Positions 17,427 to 26,168 are shown, numbered from the stretch's first letter. The stretch: DNA of 64,000 bases from Methanothrix harundinacea 6Ac (GCF_000235565.1 NC_017527.1:62001-126000), one strand, 5' to 3'. Numbers and translations are program-made. Notes: generated by a model from the sequence alone, not told the origin.

Positions 17427-18077
17427 TTGAAGACGACGAGCATCTTGCTGCTGATGGCGGCCCTGGCGGCGGCCAGCCCCGCTGCGGCCAGCCTCGTGAC
17501 GATCGAGGCCGGCGACTACTCGATAGCGATAGACTCCGACCTGGTGAGAAACGACACCCAGGAGGCTGAGGCGGGAAGGATCACCTACCCCCTGGTGGTG
17601 AGGGGGTCGGCGTGGCCGGAGGCGGTGGCCTCGGCGATGAACTTCACCCGTCAGACCTTCACCATCGGGACGGCCTCGGAGGACCTGGCGGACGTGCCCC
17701 ACGACCTTCTGACCCTGGAGTCGAACGTCGGGATCCAGATCGAGACCTACAACGCGCCCCCGGAGGGGGGGCTTCCCACCACCCCCTTCGGCCTCGGCGG
17801 GGAGGTGGCGAACCTGACGATCTCCGCCGTCAAGGACGTCACCGTGGGGAGGATCAACCCGAAGGAGACGTCTCTATATAAAGCAGTCTGGGAGTACGGC
17901 GATGGCCTAGCCCTTCCGGCCGTCTACCTCGTCCTCTTCGCCGTCGACGACCGGACCGTCTGCAGGATCGAGTCGGTCTACGGCGTCTCCGGCGAGATGG
18001 CGCCAGAGGAGTTCGAGGAGTTCCTGGCGAGGGTGGACGTCATCCCTCAGGCCCCCCCCTCCTCGGACGAAAGGTAG
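17427..18077 (+). CDS. Secreted hypothetical protein
   Basis: A 216-residue protein with a clear signal peptide (about residues 1-22, ending in PAAAS) and no other membrane helix. The rest alternates short beta-strands and polar loops, with N-x-T sequons in the mature part. The start is a TTG at 17427, four bases after a GGTGATGA Shine-Dalgarno. It follows the broken DUF333 gene by 58 bp in the same direction and may share its transcript. I do not recognise the domain. Confidence 0.72.
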   Translation: MKTTSILLLMAALAAASPAAASLVTIEAGDYSIAIDSDLVRNDTQEAEAGRITYPLVVRGSAWPEAVASAMNFTRQTFTIGTASEDLADVPHDLLTLESNVGIQIETYNAPPEGGLPTTPFGLGGEVANLTISAVKDVTVGRINPKETSLYKAVWEYGDGLALPAVYLVLFAVDDRTVCRIESVYGVSGEMAPEEFEEFLARVDVIPQAPPSSDER

Positions 18078-18352
18078 AGGGCGGCCTTCTGAGGTGGCGG
18101 AGGGCCCTGCGGGCGGAGACAGCGCCCCACCTCGAAGGGCGGGCCCTTCCGCCTCATTTTTCGTCGAAGATGCTCCATCCATCTTTGCGGGCGGCAAGAA
18201 TTCCAGCGGTCGACGGCGGGCCAAAAGATATATAGCCTGGATGGGTTTAAAATACCGCATAAGTTTGGGCCGCCATCGAGGCCTGCCTCCGACGGCTTGC
18301 GAGCGCTTCAGCCAGCCAGAGACGAAAGGGGGAGTGGGGAACGTCCGAAAAG
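18078..18352. other. Intergenic region with a TATA-like element
   Basis: A 275-bp gap with no supported ORF. AAAAGATATATAGCC at 18221-18235 is a good TATA candidate for the following zinc-ribbon gene, with a long leader. Confidence 0.4.
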
Positions 18353-18559
18353 ATGGAGAAGAAGAGGGAGAGGATGGTGGAGGTCTGCCCGGTCTGCGGG
18401 AGCTCCGAGATGTACCTTGAGACCGGCGGCTACGTCGGGAAGGTCTACCACTGCAAAGACTGCAACTACATGGGGGCCCTGGTGGTGGAGGCGGACGACG
18501 AGATGGTGGAGGCGATAAAGGAGGGGTACGGCCGGGAGAAGAAGGGGTCAGAGGATTGA
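18353..18559 (+). CDS. Small zinc-ribbon protein
   Basis: A 68-residue protein with one zinc ribbon: CPVCG near residue 13 and CKDCNYMG near residue 34. It has a basic N-terminus and a charged C-terminal tail. Ribbons like this resemble the N-terminal part of archaeal transcription-factor or small-RNP proteins, but the sequence is too short to assign a partner. The ATG at 18353 is the first start in frame with the motif. No Shine-Dalgarno of quality is seen. Confidence 0.65.
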   Translation: MEKKRERMVEVCPVCGSSEMYLETGGYVGKVYHCKDCNYMGALVVEADDEMVEAIKEGYGREKKGSED

Positions 18560-18583
18560 TGGCTTGAGAGATTATTTAAATAG

Positions 18584-18967
18584 CGCAATATAGAATATAT
18601 TATACCGAATATTGGCATCAATGCCCGCGTTCTGGTTCGTGACGGCTTTACATGTCGTTATTGTAGCGCCCGATTTTATCTTGCTCAGACGGGCAAAGTG
18701 GTTGCCATCCACCGGCTGGGTAGCGTTTATAGGGATCCTCACGAGCGAAATGAGCTCCTGAAGAGGAGCGGGGCGACCGTCGACCACATCATCCCAGAAG
18801 ATTGGGGAGGATACGATACCTTTGAGAACCTGGTCGTATGCTGCGTTGTCTGCATTCGAGCAAAGGTAGGGGAGAGGGAAGCCTATTGCCCCAGTCTTCA
18901 GATGGATCTTGGGATGGAGGAAGTAGCATATTTCTCGCCCTTGCTCCGAGTTACAGAGATCAACTGA
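18584..18967 (+). pseudogene. HNH endonuclease-like protein lacking a normal start codon
   Basis: The frame from 18584 encodes an HNH nuclease: VLVRDGFTCRYCSA with the first CxxC, then GATVDHIIPEDWGGYDTFEN and a final CCVVC motif. The segments are colinear with stand-alone HNH proteins (NARVLVRDG, DHIIP, NLV, C..C). The stop at 18581 closes the frame upstream, and no ATG, GTG or TTG occurs before the first CxxC. The only standard start, a GTG at 18698, would delete that CxxC. The gene is 5'-truncated, or uses ATT/ATA at 18599-18602 downstream of the TTTAAATA element at 18575-18582. Confidence 0.6.
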
Positions 18968-19166
18968 GCAGAGAGGACGAAAAATGGAAGAGGGCGTTGG
19001 AACAAGAGGGGATGAGGCCGGATTTTGAGGCGATACAGGAGGGAATAAATATTATATTAATTTTTATTTCCTCCGACGATGACGCCAGCGTCTAGCCAGT
19101 TGCCGGGTGGTCTCTTACGTTCTATCCCAAAGTCGCCAGTTTTATGATGAGGAAAAAAGATAGCCT
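18968..19166. other. Intergenic region
   Basis: About 200 bp between the HNH gene and the substrate-binding protein. Beyond AT-rich promoter-like DNA at 19045-19070 (AAATATTATATTAATTTTTA) nothing is seen. Confidence 0.35.
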
Positions 19167-19172
19167 TTGGCC

Positions 19173-20405
19173 ATGAGGCTCACCTCCATTCTGTTAGTCT
19201 TAACGGTGATGGCAACCGGCCATCTTTCTCCGGCCAGCGGGATCTGCGACCAAGAAAACCTGACTATCGGTGCACTGCTACCCATGAGCGGCGATTGGGC
19301 CAGCACAGGAATATCGGCTCAGATCGCCCTGGAGCATGCCGAGGCCGATATCAACAATTTCCTTACAGATATGAATAAATCGACCAGAATACAAATCATC
19401 GTAAAGGATACCAGGACCGACCCAGAGGCCACATTCGAGGCCTTGAAGGAGCTGGAGGCCCAAGGGTTGAGGATCATCATTGGCCCCGAGGATAGCGCGT
19501 CCCTCTCAAGGGTGAGGGAGTACGCCAACGAAAGTGGCATAATTCTCATAAGCGGTGGCAGCACCGCCCCGAGCTTGGCCATCTCTGGCGATACGACCTT
19601 CCGGCTGGCCTCCGATGATACCAACCTGGCAAATGCGATGGCCGATCTGATGACGAGGAACGGAGCAAAAGCCGTGGTGGCACTTGCCAGAAATGACGTC
19701 TGGGGCAACGACCTCATAAACGCTACGGCTGAAAGCCTGAGCCAGATGGGTGGGGTGAAGATGACCCCCCTGAGATACAACCCCAATTCAGATGACTTCT
19801 CTCAGATCCTTGGAGATCTGAGGGCTCTTCTGGAAGACGCCCGCGATGAATACGGCGATGGCGCCGTTGCAGTCTATCTTATTGCCTTCGACGAGTCGAT
19901 GGAGATTCTGGTCCAGGCATCGAGGGATCCGGCGTTGGCATCGGCCAGATGGTATGGCACCGATCCGTCAGGGGTCTTGATCAGGGAGGATGAGAGGGCG
20001 GCCCAGTTCGCCATAAAAGTTGGCTTCATATATCCGACATTCAGCCAGGGAAATTCGTCCGTTGTCAGGAGGATCGCCGAGGATATCAGAGAGAGGCAGA
20101 AGATCGATATGGTCTCCTATGCCATGAACGACTACGATGCCGCCTGGCTGATCACTTATACATATCTTTTGACCGGATCCAGCGACCCTGCCGACTTCAT
20201 GAGGGCTCTCCCCGTCTTTGCCAGGACCTATAGAGGATATTCAGGCGATGCCGTCCTGAACGATGCTGGAGATAGGGCTTTCGCTTTCTACACCTTCTGG
20301 TCCTTGAGAGACTCGGATGGCATACCCCAGAATGTACCTCTGAGCAGATACATATTCAATCCCTACGAGGGGGTATTTTGGATCCCTGGGGATGAGCCCT
20401 CCTGA
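19173..20405 (+). CDS. ABC-type substrate-binding protein, LivK/Peripla_BP_6 type
   Basis: A secreted solute-binding protein of about 410 residues with a signal peptide (MRLTSILLVLTVMATGHL). The type I periplasmic-binding fold is clear: LTIGALLPMSGDWASTG, then LRIIIGPEDSAS and GIILISGGSTAPSLA (Ser/Thr ligand contacts) and FRLASDDTN. Relatives bind branched-chain amino acids or amides. No permease or ATPase gene lies nearby, so the protein is an orphan here and could serve a sensor or a distant transporter. The ATG at 19173 is preferred over a TTG two codons earlier. Confidence 0.85.
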   Translation: MRLTSILLVLTVMATGHLSPASGICDQENLTIGALLPMSGDWASTGISAQIALEHAEADINNFLTDMNKSTRIQIIVKDTRTDPEATFEALKELEAQGLRIIIGPEDSASLSRVREYANESGIILISGGSTAPSLAISGDTTFRLASDDTNLANAMADLMTRNGAKAVVALARNDVWGNDLINATAESLSQMGGVKMTPLRYNPNSDDFSQILGDLRALLEDARDEYGDGAVAVYLIAFDESMEILVQASRDPALASARWYGTDPSGVLIREDERAAQFAIKVGFIYPTFSQGNSSVVRRIAEDIRERQKIDMVSYAMNDYDAAWLITYTYLLTGSSDPADFMRALPVFARTYRGYSGDAVLNDAGDRAFAFYTFWSLRDSDGIPQNVPLSRYIFNPYEGVFWIPGDEPS

Positions 20406-20501
20406 TCCGGAGAGCTCCCCCAGGTCAAAGGAAGAGATCCAACGGGCTGCAAAGGGATGTATTTGGAGGTGGAGAGAGAGGGGCGAGCCATGCCGGAGCG
20501 C

Positions 20502-21884
20502 TCACTCCCCCCGCCTCACCTTCCCCCTCGCCAGGGACGCGAAGATCCCGAGGACGCAGAGGACGAAGAAGACCGATAGGACGGCGGTCACCGCCTCCAG
20601 AAACTGCGGATAGACCTCCGGGGTCACCTGGACCCGCCCCATGAATATCGAGAGAAAGGTCATGGCGATGGCCATGGAGGCCATCATCCCGATCGACCTC
20701 ATCGTCCCCACCATCCCCGAGGCGACGCCGTAGTCCCTCTTCTCTACAGAGCTCATGATGGCGTTGGTGTTCGGCGACGAGAAGAAGGCGAAGCCGAGGC
20801 CGAGGAGGGCGAGGACGGCGACGATGAAGCCCAATCCCGTCTCGCCGTCGAGGCCGAGGGCGAGGAGGAGGAGCCCCGCGGCGACGAACCCCATCCCGGC
20901 GGAGGCGACGACCTGGGCCTCGATCCGGTCGGAGAGCCTCCCCGCCCAGGGCGATAGGACCGCCTGGACGGCGGGCTGGGAGGCGAGGACGAACCCGGCC
21001 GCGAGGGGCGATAGCCCCTTCACCGTCTGGAGGTAGAGGGTGAGGACGAAGGCGACGGCGAAGGTCGCCCCGTAGTTTATCAGGGCGGCGAGGTTCGATA
21101 GGGCGAAGACCCGGTTATCCCGGAAGAGCCGGACGTTGAGGACGGGGCTTCTGCTCCTCAGCTCCACCAGGCCGAAGGCGAGGAGGCCGAGGAGGCCGAG
21201 GGCGAGGAAGCCTGCCCCTGCGGCTGAGGGGAGGCTGGTGAGGCCGTAGACCGTCGAGATGAGGGCGAGGGCGTATATCGAGGAGCCGAGCCAGTCGAAC
21301 CTCTCCCCGGCCGCCTCCACCCACTCCCCCTCTAGCCTCCGGAGAGTGAGGAGGACGACCCACGCGCCCAGAGGGACGTTCACCAGGAATATGCTCCGCC
21401 ACCCCAGGTAAGATGTGAGGATCCCCCCCAGGAAGGGGCCGAGGGAGAGGCCGAGGTAGACGGCGGTGACGTTGATCCCCAGGGCCCTCCCCCTCTCCCC
21501 CGGCGGGAATACGCTGGTGAGGAGGGCGACGGCCGTCCCGAAGATCATGGCGCTCGCCATCCCCTGGAAGAGCCGGAAGAATATGAGGGCGGAGCCGGAG
21601 CTGGGAAAAGCGCAGAAGAGGGAGGATGCGGCGAAGATCCCCATCCCCAGGGTGAAGAACCTCTTCCTCCCCCAGATGTCGGCGGCCCTCCCCAGGGGGA
21701 CCATGAAGACCGCCATCGCCAGGAGGTGGGAGGTGACCACCCACCCCAGGAGGACGGCGTCCATCCCGAACTCGACGCCTATCGGAGGAAGGGCGACGTT
21801 GATCGCCGAGTTCGCGAAGGCCGGGAGGAAGGCGGCGACGGTGGCGATGAAGAGGACGCTACTTTTGCTCTCGGCTTCGCACAT
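20502..21884 (-). CDS. MFS multidrug efflux transporter (DHA2 type)
   Basis: A 460-residue major facilitator with about 14 hydrophobic segments. Motif A between TM2 and TM3 is seen as PLGRAADIWGRKRFF, and motif C in TM5 as GLSLGPFLGGILTSYLGWR. The EmrB/QacA-like loop FLVNVPLGAW follows. It probably exports hydrophobic drugs or metabolites by proton antiport. The start is the ATG at 21884 (MCEAESKSSVLF). The 100 codons open upstream are shadow. It is divergent from the flavoprotein pair, with the TATA-like region at 21955-21985 between them. Confidence 0.87.
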   Translation of the reverse strand: MCEAESKSSVLFIATVAAFLPAFANSAINVALPPIGVEFGMDAVLLGWVVTSHLLAMAVFMVPLGRAADIWGRKRFFTLGMGIFAASSLFCAFPSSGSALIFFRLFQGMASAMIFGTAVALLTSVFPPGERGRALGINVTAVYLGLSLGPFLGGILTSYLGWRSIFLVNVPLGAWVVLLTLRRLEGEWVEAAGERFDWLGSSIYALALISTVYGLTSLPSAAGAGFLALGLLGLLAFGLVELRSRSPVLNVRLFRDNRVFALSNLAALINYGATFAVAFVLTLYLQTVKGLSPLAAGFVLASQPAVQAVLSPWAGRLSDRIEAQVVASAGMGFVAAGLLLLALGLDGETGLGFIVAVLALLGLGFAFFSSPNTNAIMSSVEKRDYGVASGMVGTMRSIGMMASMAIAMTFLSIFMGRVQVTPEVYPQFLEAVTAVLSVFFVLCVLGIFASLARGKVRRGE

Positions 21885-21993
21885 CCCTTGGGGATTTGGA
21901 GAGGAGATATATACCTCCTCCCCTCGGTCGGAGCTGGGCCGGGCGGGGGGGGATGGACAAATATAAATCGCATACGAAATTAATATATCGACC

Positions 21994-22578
21994 ATGAAGA
22001 TCGTGGGAATATGCGGCAGCCCCCGGGAGAAGGCGACGGACCACATCCTCAAAGAGGCCCTCAGGATGCTGGAGGAGAGGGGCTTTGCCACCACCTCCTT
22101 CACCGTCCGGGGAAAGAGGATCAGCCCCTGCCTCCACTGCGACTTCTGCCTCACCAACAAGGAGTGCAGGATAAGAGACGACATGTACCAGCTCTACCCC
22201 CTCCTCCAGGAGGCCGACGGGATCGTCTTTGCGACCCCGGTCTACAACGGCGGGGTCAGCGCCCAGACGAAGGCGGTGATGGACCGGTGCCGGGCCCTCG
22301 TGGCCGCCGACTTCGACTTCTTCAGGGGGAAGGCCGGGATGGCCGTCGCCGTCGGCGGCGATCGGATGGGGGGCCAGGAGCTGGCCATCACTCAGATCAT
22401 CGCCTTCTACGTCTTGAACGGCGTCATACCCGTTGGCGGCGGCTCCTTCGGGGCGAACCTCGGCGCCACCTTCTGGTCGAAGGACACCCTGGAGGGGGCG
22501 ATGGAGGACGCCGAGGGGTGGCGGTCCCTCCGGAAGACAATCCGGAGGTTCTCCGACCTCTTGGGCAAGGAAAAATAA
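21994..22578 (+). CDS. isf: Iron-sulfur flavoprotein (Isf-type, NADPH-dependent FMN reductase family)
   Basis: A 194-residue flavodoxin-fold protein. The N-terminal phosphate loop is GICGSPREKATDHIL. The compact cluster CLHCDFCLTNKEC (C-x2-C-x2-C-x5-C, near residues 47-59) is the signature [4Fe-4S] motif of methanogen Isf, which takes electrons from ferredoxin for one-electron chemistry, including O2/H2O2 detoxification. FATPVYNGGVSAQTK is the flavin pocket. A TATA-like stretch lies about 15-25 bp upstream. It is followed 29 bp later by afpA, the same pairing as in Archaeoglobus. Confidence 0.88.
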   Translation: MKIVGICGSPREKATDHILKEALRMLEERGFATTSFTVRGKRISPCLHCDFCLTNKECRIRDDMYQLYPLLQEADGIVFATPVYNGGVSAQTKAVMDRCRALVAADFDFFRGKAGMAVAVGGDRMGGQELAITQIIAFYVLNGVIPVGGGSFGANLGATFWSKDTLEGAMEDAEGWRSLRKTIRRFSDLLGKEK

Positions 22579-22607
22579 ATCAAGGGGTGGATGGATAAGG
22601 ATAGAAG

Positions 22608-23180
22608 ATGACTGAGAAGAGGCCCAAGAAGAAGAGGGTCGTCTGGGGGATCACGGGGTCGGGCGACCGGATCCGGGAGACAGCCGCCGTGATGAAGGAG
22701 ATGAGGCGAAAGTACGACGATGAGGTCGAGATCCGGGTCTACATCTCTAAGGCCGGAGACCAGGTGGTGAAGTACTACAAGCTCTTCCCGGAGCTGGAGG
22801 AGGAGTTCGACAAGATCTGGGTGGAGGCGAACGCCAACGCCCCCTTCCTGGCGGGGCAGGTCCAGATGGGGAGGTTCGAGTTAATCCTCATAGCCCCCGC
22901 CACCTCCAACACCGTCGCCAAGATCTCCTTGAGGATCGCGGACACCATGCTCACCAACGCCGCCATCATGAGCCAGAAGGTGATGCTCCCGCTGTACATC
23001 ATGCCCTCCGACTTCCAGGAGGGGGAGGTGGTGACGACCCTCCCCGACGGGAGGGACCTGACCCTCGTCATCCGAAAGGAGGACGTGGAGCACGTGAAGA
23101 GGCTGGCGGCGATGGAGGGGGTGACGATGCTGGAGAGGCCCGAGGATATCCCGAAGATCTTCGAGAGGCACTTCGGTTGA
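22608..23180 (+). CDS. afpA: Archaeoflavoprotein AfpA
   Basis: A 190-residue flavoprotein of the dihydromethanopterin-reductase/AfpA family. It has the glycine-rich start VVWGITGSGDRI, the flavin-binding core ELILIAPATSNTVAKISLRIADT, and MLPLYIMPSDFQEG. AfpA from Archaeoglobus accepts electrons from ferredoxin and pairs with Isf. The ATG at 22608 lies 29 bp after isf, so the two genes are one operon. No DmrX-type ferredoxin domain is fused. Confidence 0.88.
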   Translation: MTEKRPKKKRVVWGITGSGDRIRETAAVMKEMRRKYDDEVEIRVYISKAGDQVVKYYKLFPELEEEFDKIWVEANANAPFLAGQVQMGRFELILIAPATSNTVAKISLRIADTMLTNAAIMSQKVMLPLYIMPSDFQEGEVVTTLPDGRDLTLVIRKEDVEHVKRLAAMEGVTMLERPEDIPKIFERHFG

Positions 23181-23352
23181 CCGGCCGCTCCGAAGGAGGG
23201 TTGGGCGGAGGAAAAATGGATCGCCGAGGGACGGACGGATGAGGATAGATGGATGGCAGAGGGACGGATCGAGGCTCCTCTCTGAAGGTGGCGAACCCCC
23301 CATCTCCGCCACCGACCACCAGAATCTCAGAATAGAATAGGCATTCCGCCGA
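23181..23352. other. Intergenic region between convergent genes
   Basis: About 170 bp between afpA and the convergent regulator. It holds two copies of a GGAYGGAYGRAKRGG-like run (23217-23271), probably low-complexity sequence. No gene is seen. Confidence 0.3.
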
Positions 23353-23742
23353 TCAGGAGGACTTCAGCTCCTTCAGCCTGCTGATCTTGGTCATCACCTG
23401 GTCGGTCTCGGTCTTCTTGTTCGTCTCCAGGTAATCGATGATGTCGTAGAGCCCCTTCTTCAGCTTGTATATCCGATAGGGCCTCCCCTTCCCCGGGTTC
23501 TTCTCGTCCCTCTCGGAGATCCAGTCGAGCTTCCGGAGCTCCCTCATGGCTATGCTGACCTCGGGCTGCCGGAGGTCCGACCCCATCTCTATCTCCCGGC
23601 TGGTGGCTTCGTCGACGCAGGCGAGGTAGGTCAAGACCTTAGCCACATTCCTTTTGAGGCCTATCTTCATCAGGATCGATGCGAACTCTTCGCGTTCAAC
23701 GGTCTGAGTGGGTAGCGAAACATTCCTCAATCCGGTCACCAT
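23353..23742 (-). CDS. Winged-helix transcriptional regulator
   Basis: A 129-residue winged helix-turn-helix protein. Helices in FASILMKIGLKRNVAKVLTYL and the recognition region LRQPEVSIAMRELRKLDWI are followed by a beta-wing with a basic GKGRPYRIYKLK segment and a C-terminal helix for dimerisation. It resembles the small ArsR/TrmB-like regulators of Methanosarcinales. There is no metal site. It is divergent from alaX across an AT-rich region, so alaX and its own promoter are the simplest targets. The regulated genes are inference. Confidence 0.75.
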   Translation of the reverse strand: MVTGLRNVSLPTQTVEREEFASILMKIGLKRNVAKVLTYLACVDEATSREIEMGSDLRQPEVSIAMRELRKLDWISERDEKNPGKGRPYRIYKLKKGLYDIIDYLETNKKTETDQVMTKISRLKELKSS

Positions 23743-23754
23743 TGTACTGGTAGT

Positions 23755-23815
23755 TATAGATCCATATATAAGTTTCGTTCAAAATAATTATCATCTAATC
23801 CGGACCGGGCGCGCC
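23755..23815. promoter_or_regulatory. Divergent promoter region of the regulator and alaX
   Basis: AT-rich DNA with CCATATATAAG at 23762-23772 and AAAATAATTATCATC at 23780-23795, inside GC-rich surroundings. This is the likely promoter of the leftward regulator and a good candidate site for autoregulation. Confidence 0.45.
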
Positions 23816-23909
23816 GTTCCTCTGAACGGGACCCCCGGGATCGAAAGGGATTTTACCCGCCCCGGCCGAGATACAATCCGAGATATTATCTGGATTGAGA
23901 GGCGATCTC

Positions 23910-24617
23910 GTGATCAGGCTATATTCCACTGACAGCTATCTTAAGAGCTTCGAGGGGAGGGTGGTGGAGGTCTTGGATGATGAGGTCATCCTGGATAAGA
24001 CCGCCTTCTACCCCGACTCCGGAGGCCAGCCCCACGACACCGGAACCCTGGCGATGGGCGGCGAGTCGTTTCCGGTCGTCTACGTCCGACCCGCCGACGG
24101 CAAGATCGCCCACCGGGTGGGGCGGCCGGGCCTGGTGGCCGGAGAGCTGGTGAGGGGGGAGATCGACTGGGAGAGGAGGCACCTCATCATGCGGAGCCAC
24201 ACCGCCTGCCACCTCCTCTCCGCCGTCATCTTCCAGAGGACGGGGGCTATGATCACAGGAAACCAGATCGGCATCGACAGATCCAGGGTCGACTTCAGCC
24301 TCCAGGATTTCGATCGGTCGGACCTCGCCGATTACGTCGAGACGGTCAACGAGATCATCCGGCAGGACCGGGCCGTCTCGATCCGCCTCATCCCGAGGGA
24401 GGAGGCGATGGAGATCCCGTCCCTGGTGAGGCTCGCCAAAGAGGTCCCCGACCGGGAGGTGGTGAGGGGCGTGGAGGTGGAGGGGATCGACCTTCAGGCC
24501 TGCGGCGGAACCCACGTCCAGAGGACCGGCGAGATCGGCAGGATAAAGATGCTGAAGGCGGAGAACAAGGGGAAGGCGAACCGCCGGGTCTACTTCGAAG
24601 TCCAGAGGGGTGATTGA
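23910..24617 (+). CDS. alaX: Alanyl-tRNA editing protein AlaX
   Basis: A free-standing trans-editing hydrolase that deacylates Ser/Gly-tRNA-Ala. The two zinc-binding motifs are present: HTACH (near residue 91) and CGGTH (near residue 199), with the family start TAFYPDSGGQPHDTG. The start is taken as the GTG at 23910, seven bases after a GAGG Shine-Dalgarno. A TTG at 23895 would add five residues. It overlaps the next gene's first possible TTG by four bases, so the two are translationally linked. Confidence 0.9.
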   Translation: MIRLYSTDSYLKSFEGRVVEVLDDEVILDKTAFYPDSGGQPHDTGTLAMGGESFPVVYVRPADGKIAHRVGRPGLVAGELVRGEIDWERRHLIMRSHTACHLLSAVIFQRTGAMITGNQIGIDRSRVDFSLQDFDRSDLADYVETVNEIIRQDRAVSIRLIPREEAMEIPSLVRLAKEVPDREVVRGVEVEGIDLQACGGTHVQRTGEIGRIKMLKAENKGKANRRVYFEVQRGD

Positions 24618-24619
24618 GC

Positions 24620-25462
24620 TTGGACGAGATGGAGCTTTTGGGAAGGACGCGGGTCGTGGTCAAGGACGGCCGGGTCGTCGAGACCGGCGAGCCCCTCCTC
24701 CGGTGGTGCCCCCTCTTCGACAAGGTCCGGGGTATAAAGGAGATCACCTCCGAGGCGGCGGCCGCCAACATGGAGTTCCGGATGAGAGAGCACGGGATGT
24801 TCACCCCGGCTCGGAAGCTGGAGATGGACGTCTTCGTCGGCTTCGGCGCCTCAGAGGTGATGATGACGGCGACGCGGCGGGGGCTCATCGAGGCGGCCGT
24901 CACCGTCTGCGACGGCGCGGGGACGGTGGTCACCGCAAACCCCAGCCTCATCCAGGGGATGGGGGGGTGGATATCGGGGCTCGTCACCACCGATCCGATC
25001 CCCGAGGTCCTCGCCGGGATCGAGGCCCGGGGCGGGGTCGTCCTGGACCCCGCGACCGCCAGGATAGACCAGGTGGCGGGGGCAAAGATCGCGGCCGAGC
25101 GATACAAAAGCTTTGCGGTTACCGTCGCCGATGCCGAGACCGCCGAGAGGCTCCGGGCCCTGGAGAAGGAGAGGGACGTCCGGATCCTGGTCGTGGGGGT
25201 CCACCTGACGGGGATCGGGGAGGAGGGGGCGGAGAGGCTCCTCGCCGCCGCCGACATCGTCACGAGCTGCGCCTCCAAGCCCCTCCGGGAGAAGGTCCGG
25301 CCCCTCGTCCAGGTGGGGACGGCGGTGCCCCTCTTCGGCCTGACGGCTTGGGGTAAGGAGGTCCTGGTGGAGCGGGCGAAGGAGGTGGATCGGCCTATCC
25401 TGATAAATACGATGCCTTTGCCGGTCCTCCCGGAGAATAAGCAGCCCCGCCCCCTGGTCTAG
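24620..25462 (+). CDS. Methanogenesis marker 8 protein (DUF2099)
   Basis: An approximately 280-residue protein of the DUF2099/methanogenesis-marker-8 family, found almost only in methanogens and of unknown biochemical role. Family blocks include GRTRVVVKDGRVVETGEP, LRWCPLFDKVRGIKEIT (with a conserved Cys) and the glycine-rich GFGASEVMMTA. No membrane helix is present. I prefer the TTG at 24620, six bases after AGGGGTGA. A TTG at 24614 and an ATG at 24629 are alternatives. It abuts alaX on the same strand and ends 38 bp before a convergent secreted-protein gene. Confidence 0.88.
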   Translation: MDEMELLGRTRVVVKDGRVVETGEPLLRWCPLFDKVRGIKEITSEAAAANMEFRMREHGMFTPARKLEMDVFVGFGASEVMMTATRRGLIEAAVTVCDGAGTVVTANPSLIQGMGGWISGLVTTDPIPEVLAGIEARGGVVLDPATARIDQVAGAKIAAERYKSFAVTVADAETAERLRALEKERDVRILVVGVHLTGIGEEGAERLLAAADIVTSCASKPLREKVRPLVQVGTAVPLFGLTAWGKEVLVERAKEVDRPILINTMPLPVLPENKQPRPLV

Positions 25463-25499
25463 GGGAGGGGCCGGAAAAGGGAGTTGGTCTGGCCCCGGC

Positions 25500-26111
25500 T
25501 CAGGGGCAGGGTAGGTAGAGCTCGCTCCCCGATCCGATCTCCTGCCGGATGTTGAACTCTCCGATGTAGGTCCCGCCGTAGGTCATGATGGCGGTGCCCC
25601 GGCAGGGGCCATCCTGCACCCGGGCCCCGAGGCGGGCGGTCCCCCTCCCATGGGAGGCGACCTGGTAGATGGAGGCGTTGTCGCTCTGGAAGATGGTGGT
25701 GTCCTTTATCAGGTAGTCCAGGTTGGTGTAGCTCTCGGATATGACCGTTCCGAGCCTGTAGTTCTTGGCACAGAGGGCGTTTCGAAGGTCGCTCTCGCCG
25801 GTCCCGTCCTGGACGGACCGGTGGTCGAAGGTCCCCCACTCGTTGAAGTACATCTCGTCGTCGTAGACGTAGGCGGTCTGCCTCCTGTCGATCATGCCGG
25901 ATCCCCTCGTCCCGACGACGAGCTTCTGCCCGTGGAAACCCCTATCGGTCTGGTAGACCTTCATCTCGTCGATGTAGCCGCTCAGGTGGACGTAAGAATG
26001 CTCTGTGACGTCCTTGGAGATGCGCCAGTCAGAGCTCCATGCAGCAAAGGTGGCAGGCATCGAGAGGATCATGGCGAGGACGACCAGCGGCAGCAAAACT
26101 CTGACCTTCAT
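25500..26111 (-). CDS. Secreted protein, paralogue A of a tandem pair
   Basis: A 203-residue secreted protein. The signal peptide is residues 1-23 (MKVRVLLPLVVLAMILSMP). The mature part begins with WRISKDVTEHSYVHLSGYIDEMKVYQTDRG, closely matched in the paralogue at 26229-26780. It is beta-rich and has four cysteines or fewer. I choose the ATG at 26111; an adjacent ATG at 26114 is equivalent. A copied promoter (TTATAAATCTGATGGG) lies about 40 bp upstream. The family appears restricted to these methanogens; I do not know its function. Confidence 0.72.
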   Translation of the reverse strand: MKVRVLLPLVVLAMILSMPATFAAWSSDWRISKDVTEHSYVHLSGYIDEMKVYQTDRGFHGQKLVVGTRGSGMIDRRQTAYVYDDEMYFNEWGTFDHRSVQDGTGESDLRNALCAKNYRLGTVISESYTNLDYLIKDTTIFQSDNASIYQVASHGRGTARLGARVQDGPCRGTAIMTYGGTYIGEFNIRQEIGSGSELYLPCP

Positions 26112-26149
26112 CATATACCCCTTTCCTATTCCCATATTCTGGCACATCC

Positions 26150-26168
26150 ATTATAAATCTGATGGGTC
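26150..26168 (-). promoter_or_regulatory. TATA/BRE promoter of paralogue A, duplicated element
   Basis: Reads CCCATCAGATTTATAA on the minus strand. The same 16 bases lie upstream of paralogue B (26824-26839). Both are about 40 bp from the start codons, so the promoter was copied along with the gene. Confidence 0.6.
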
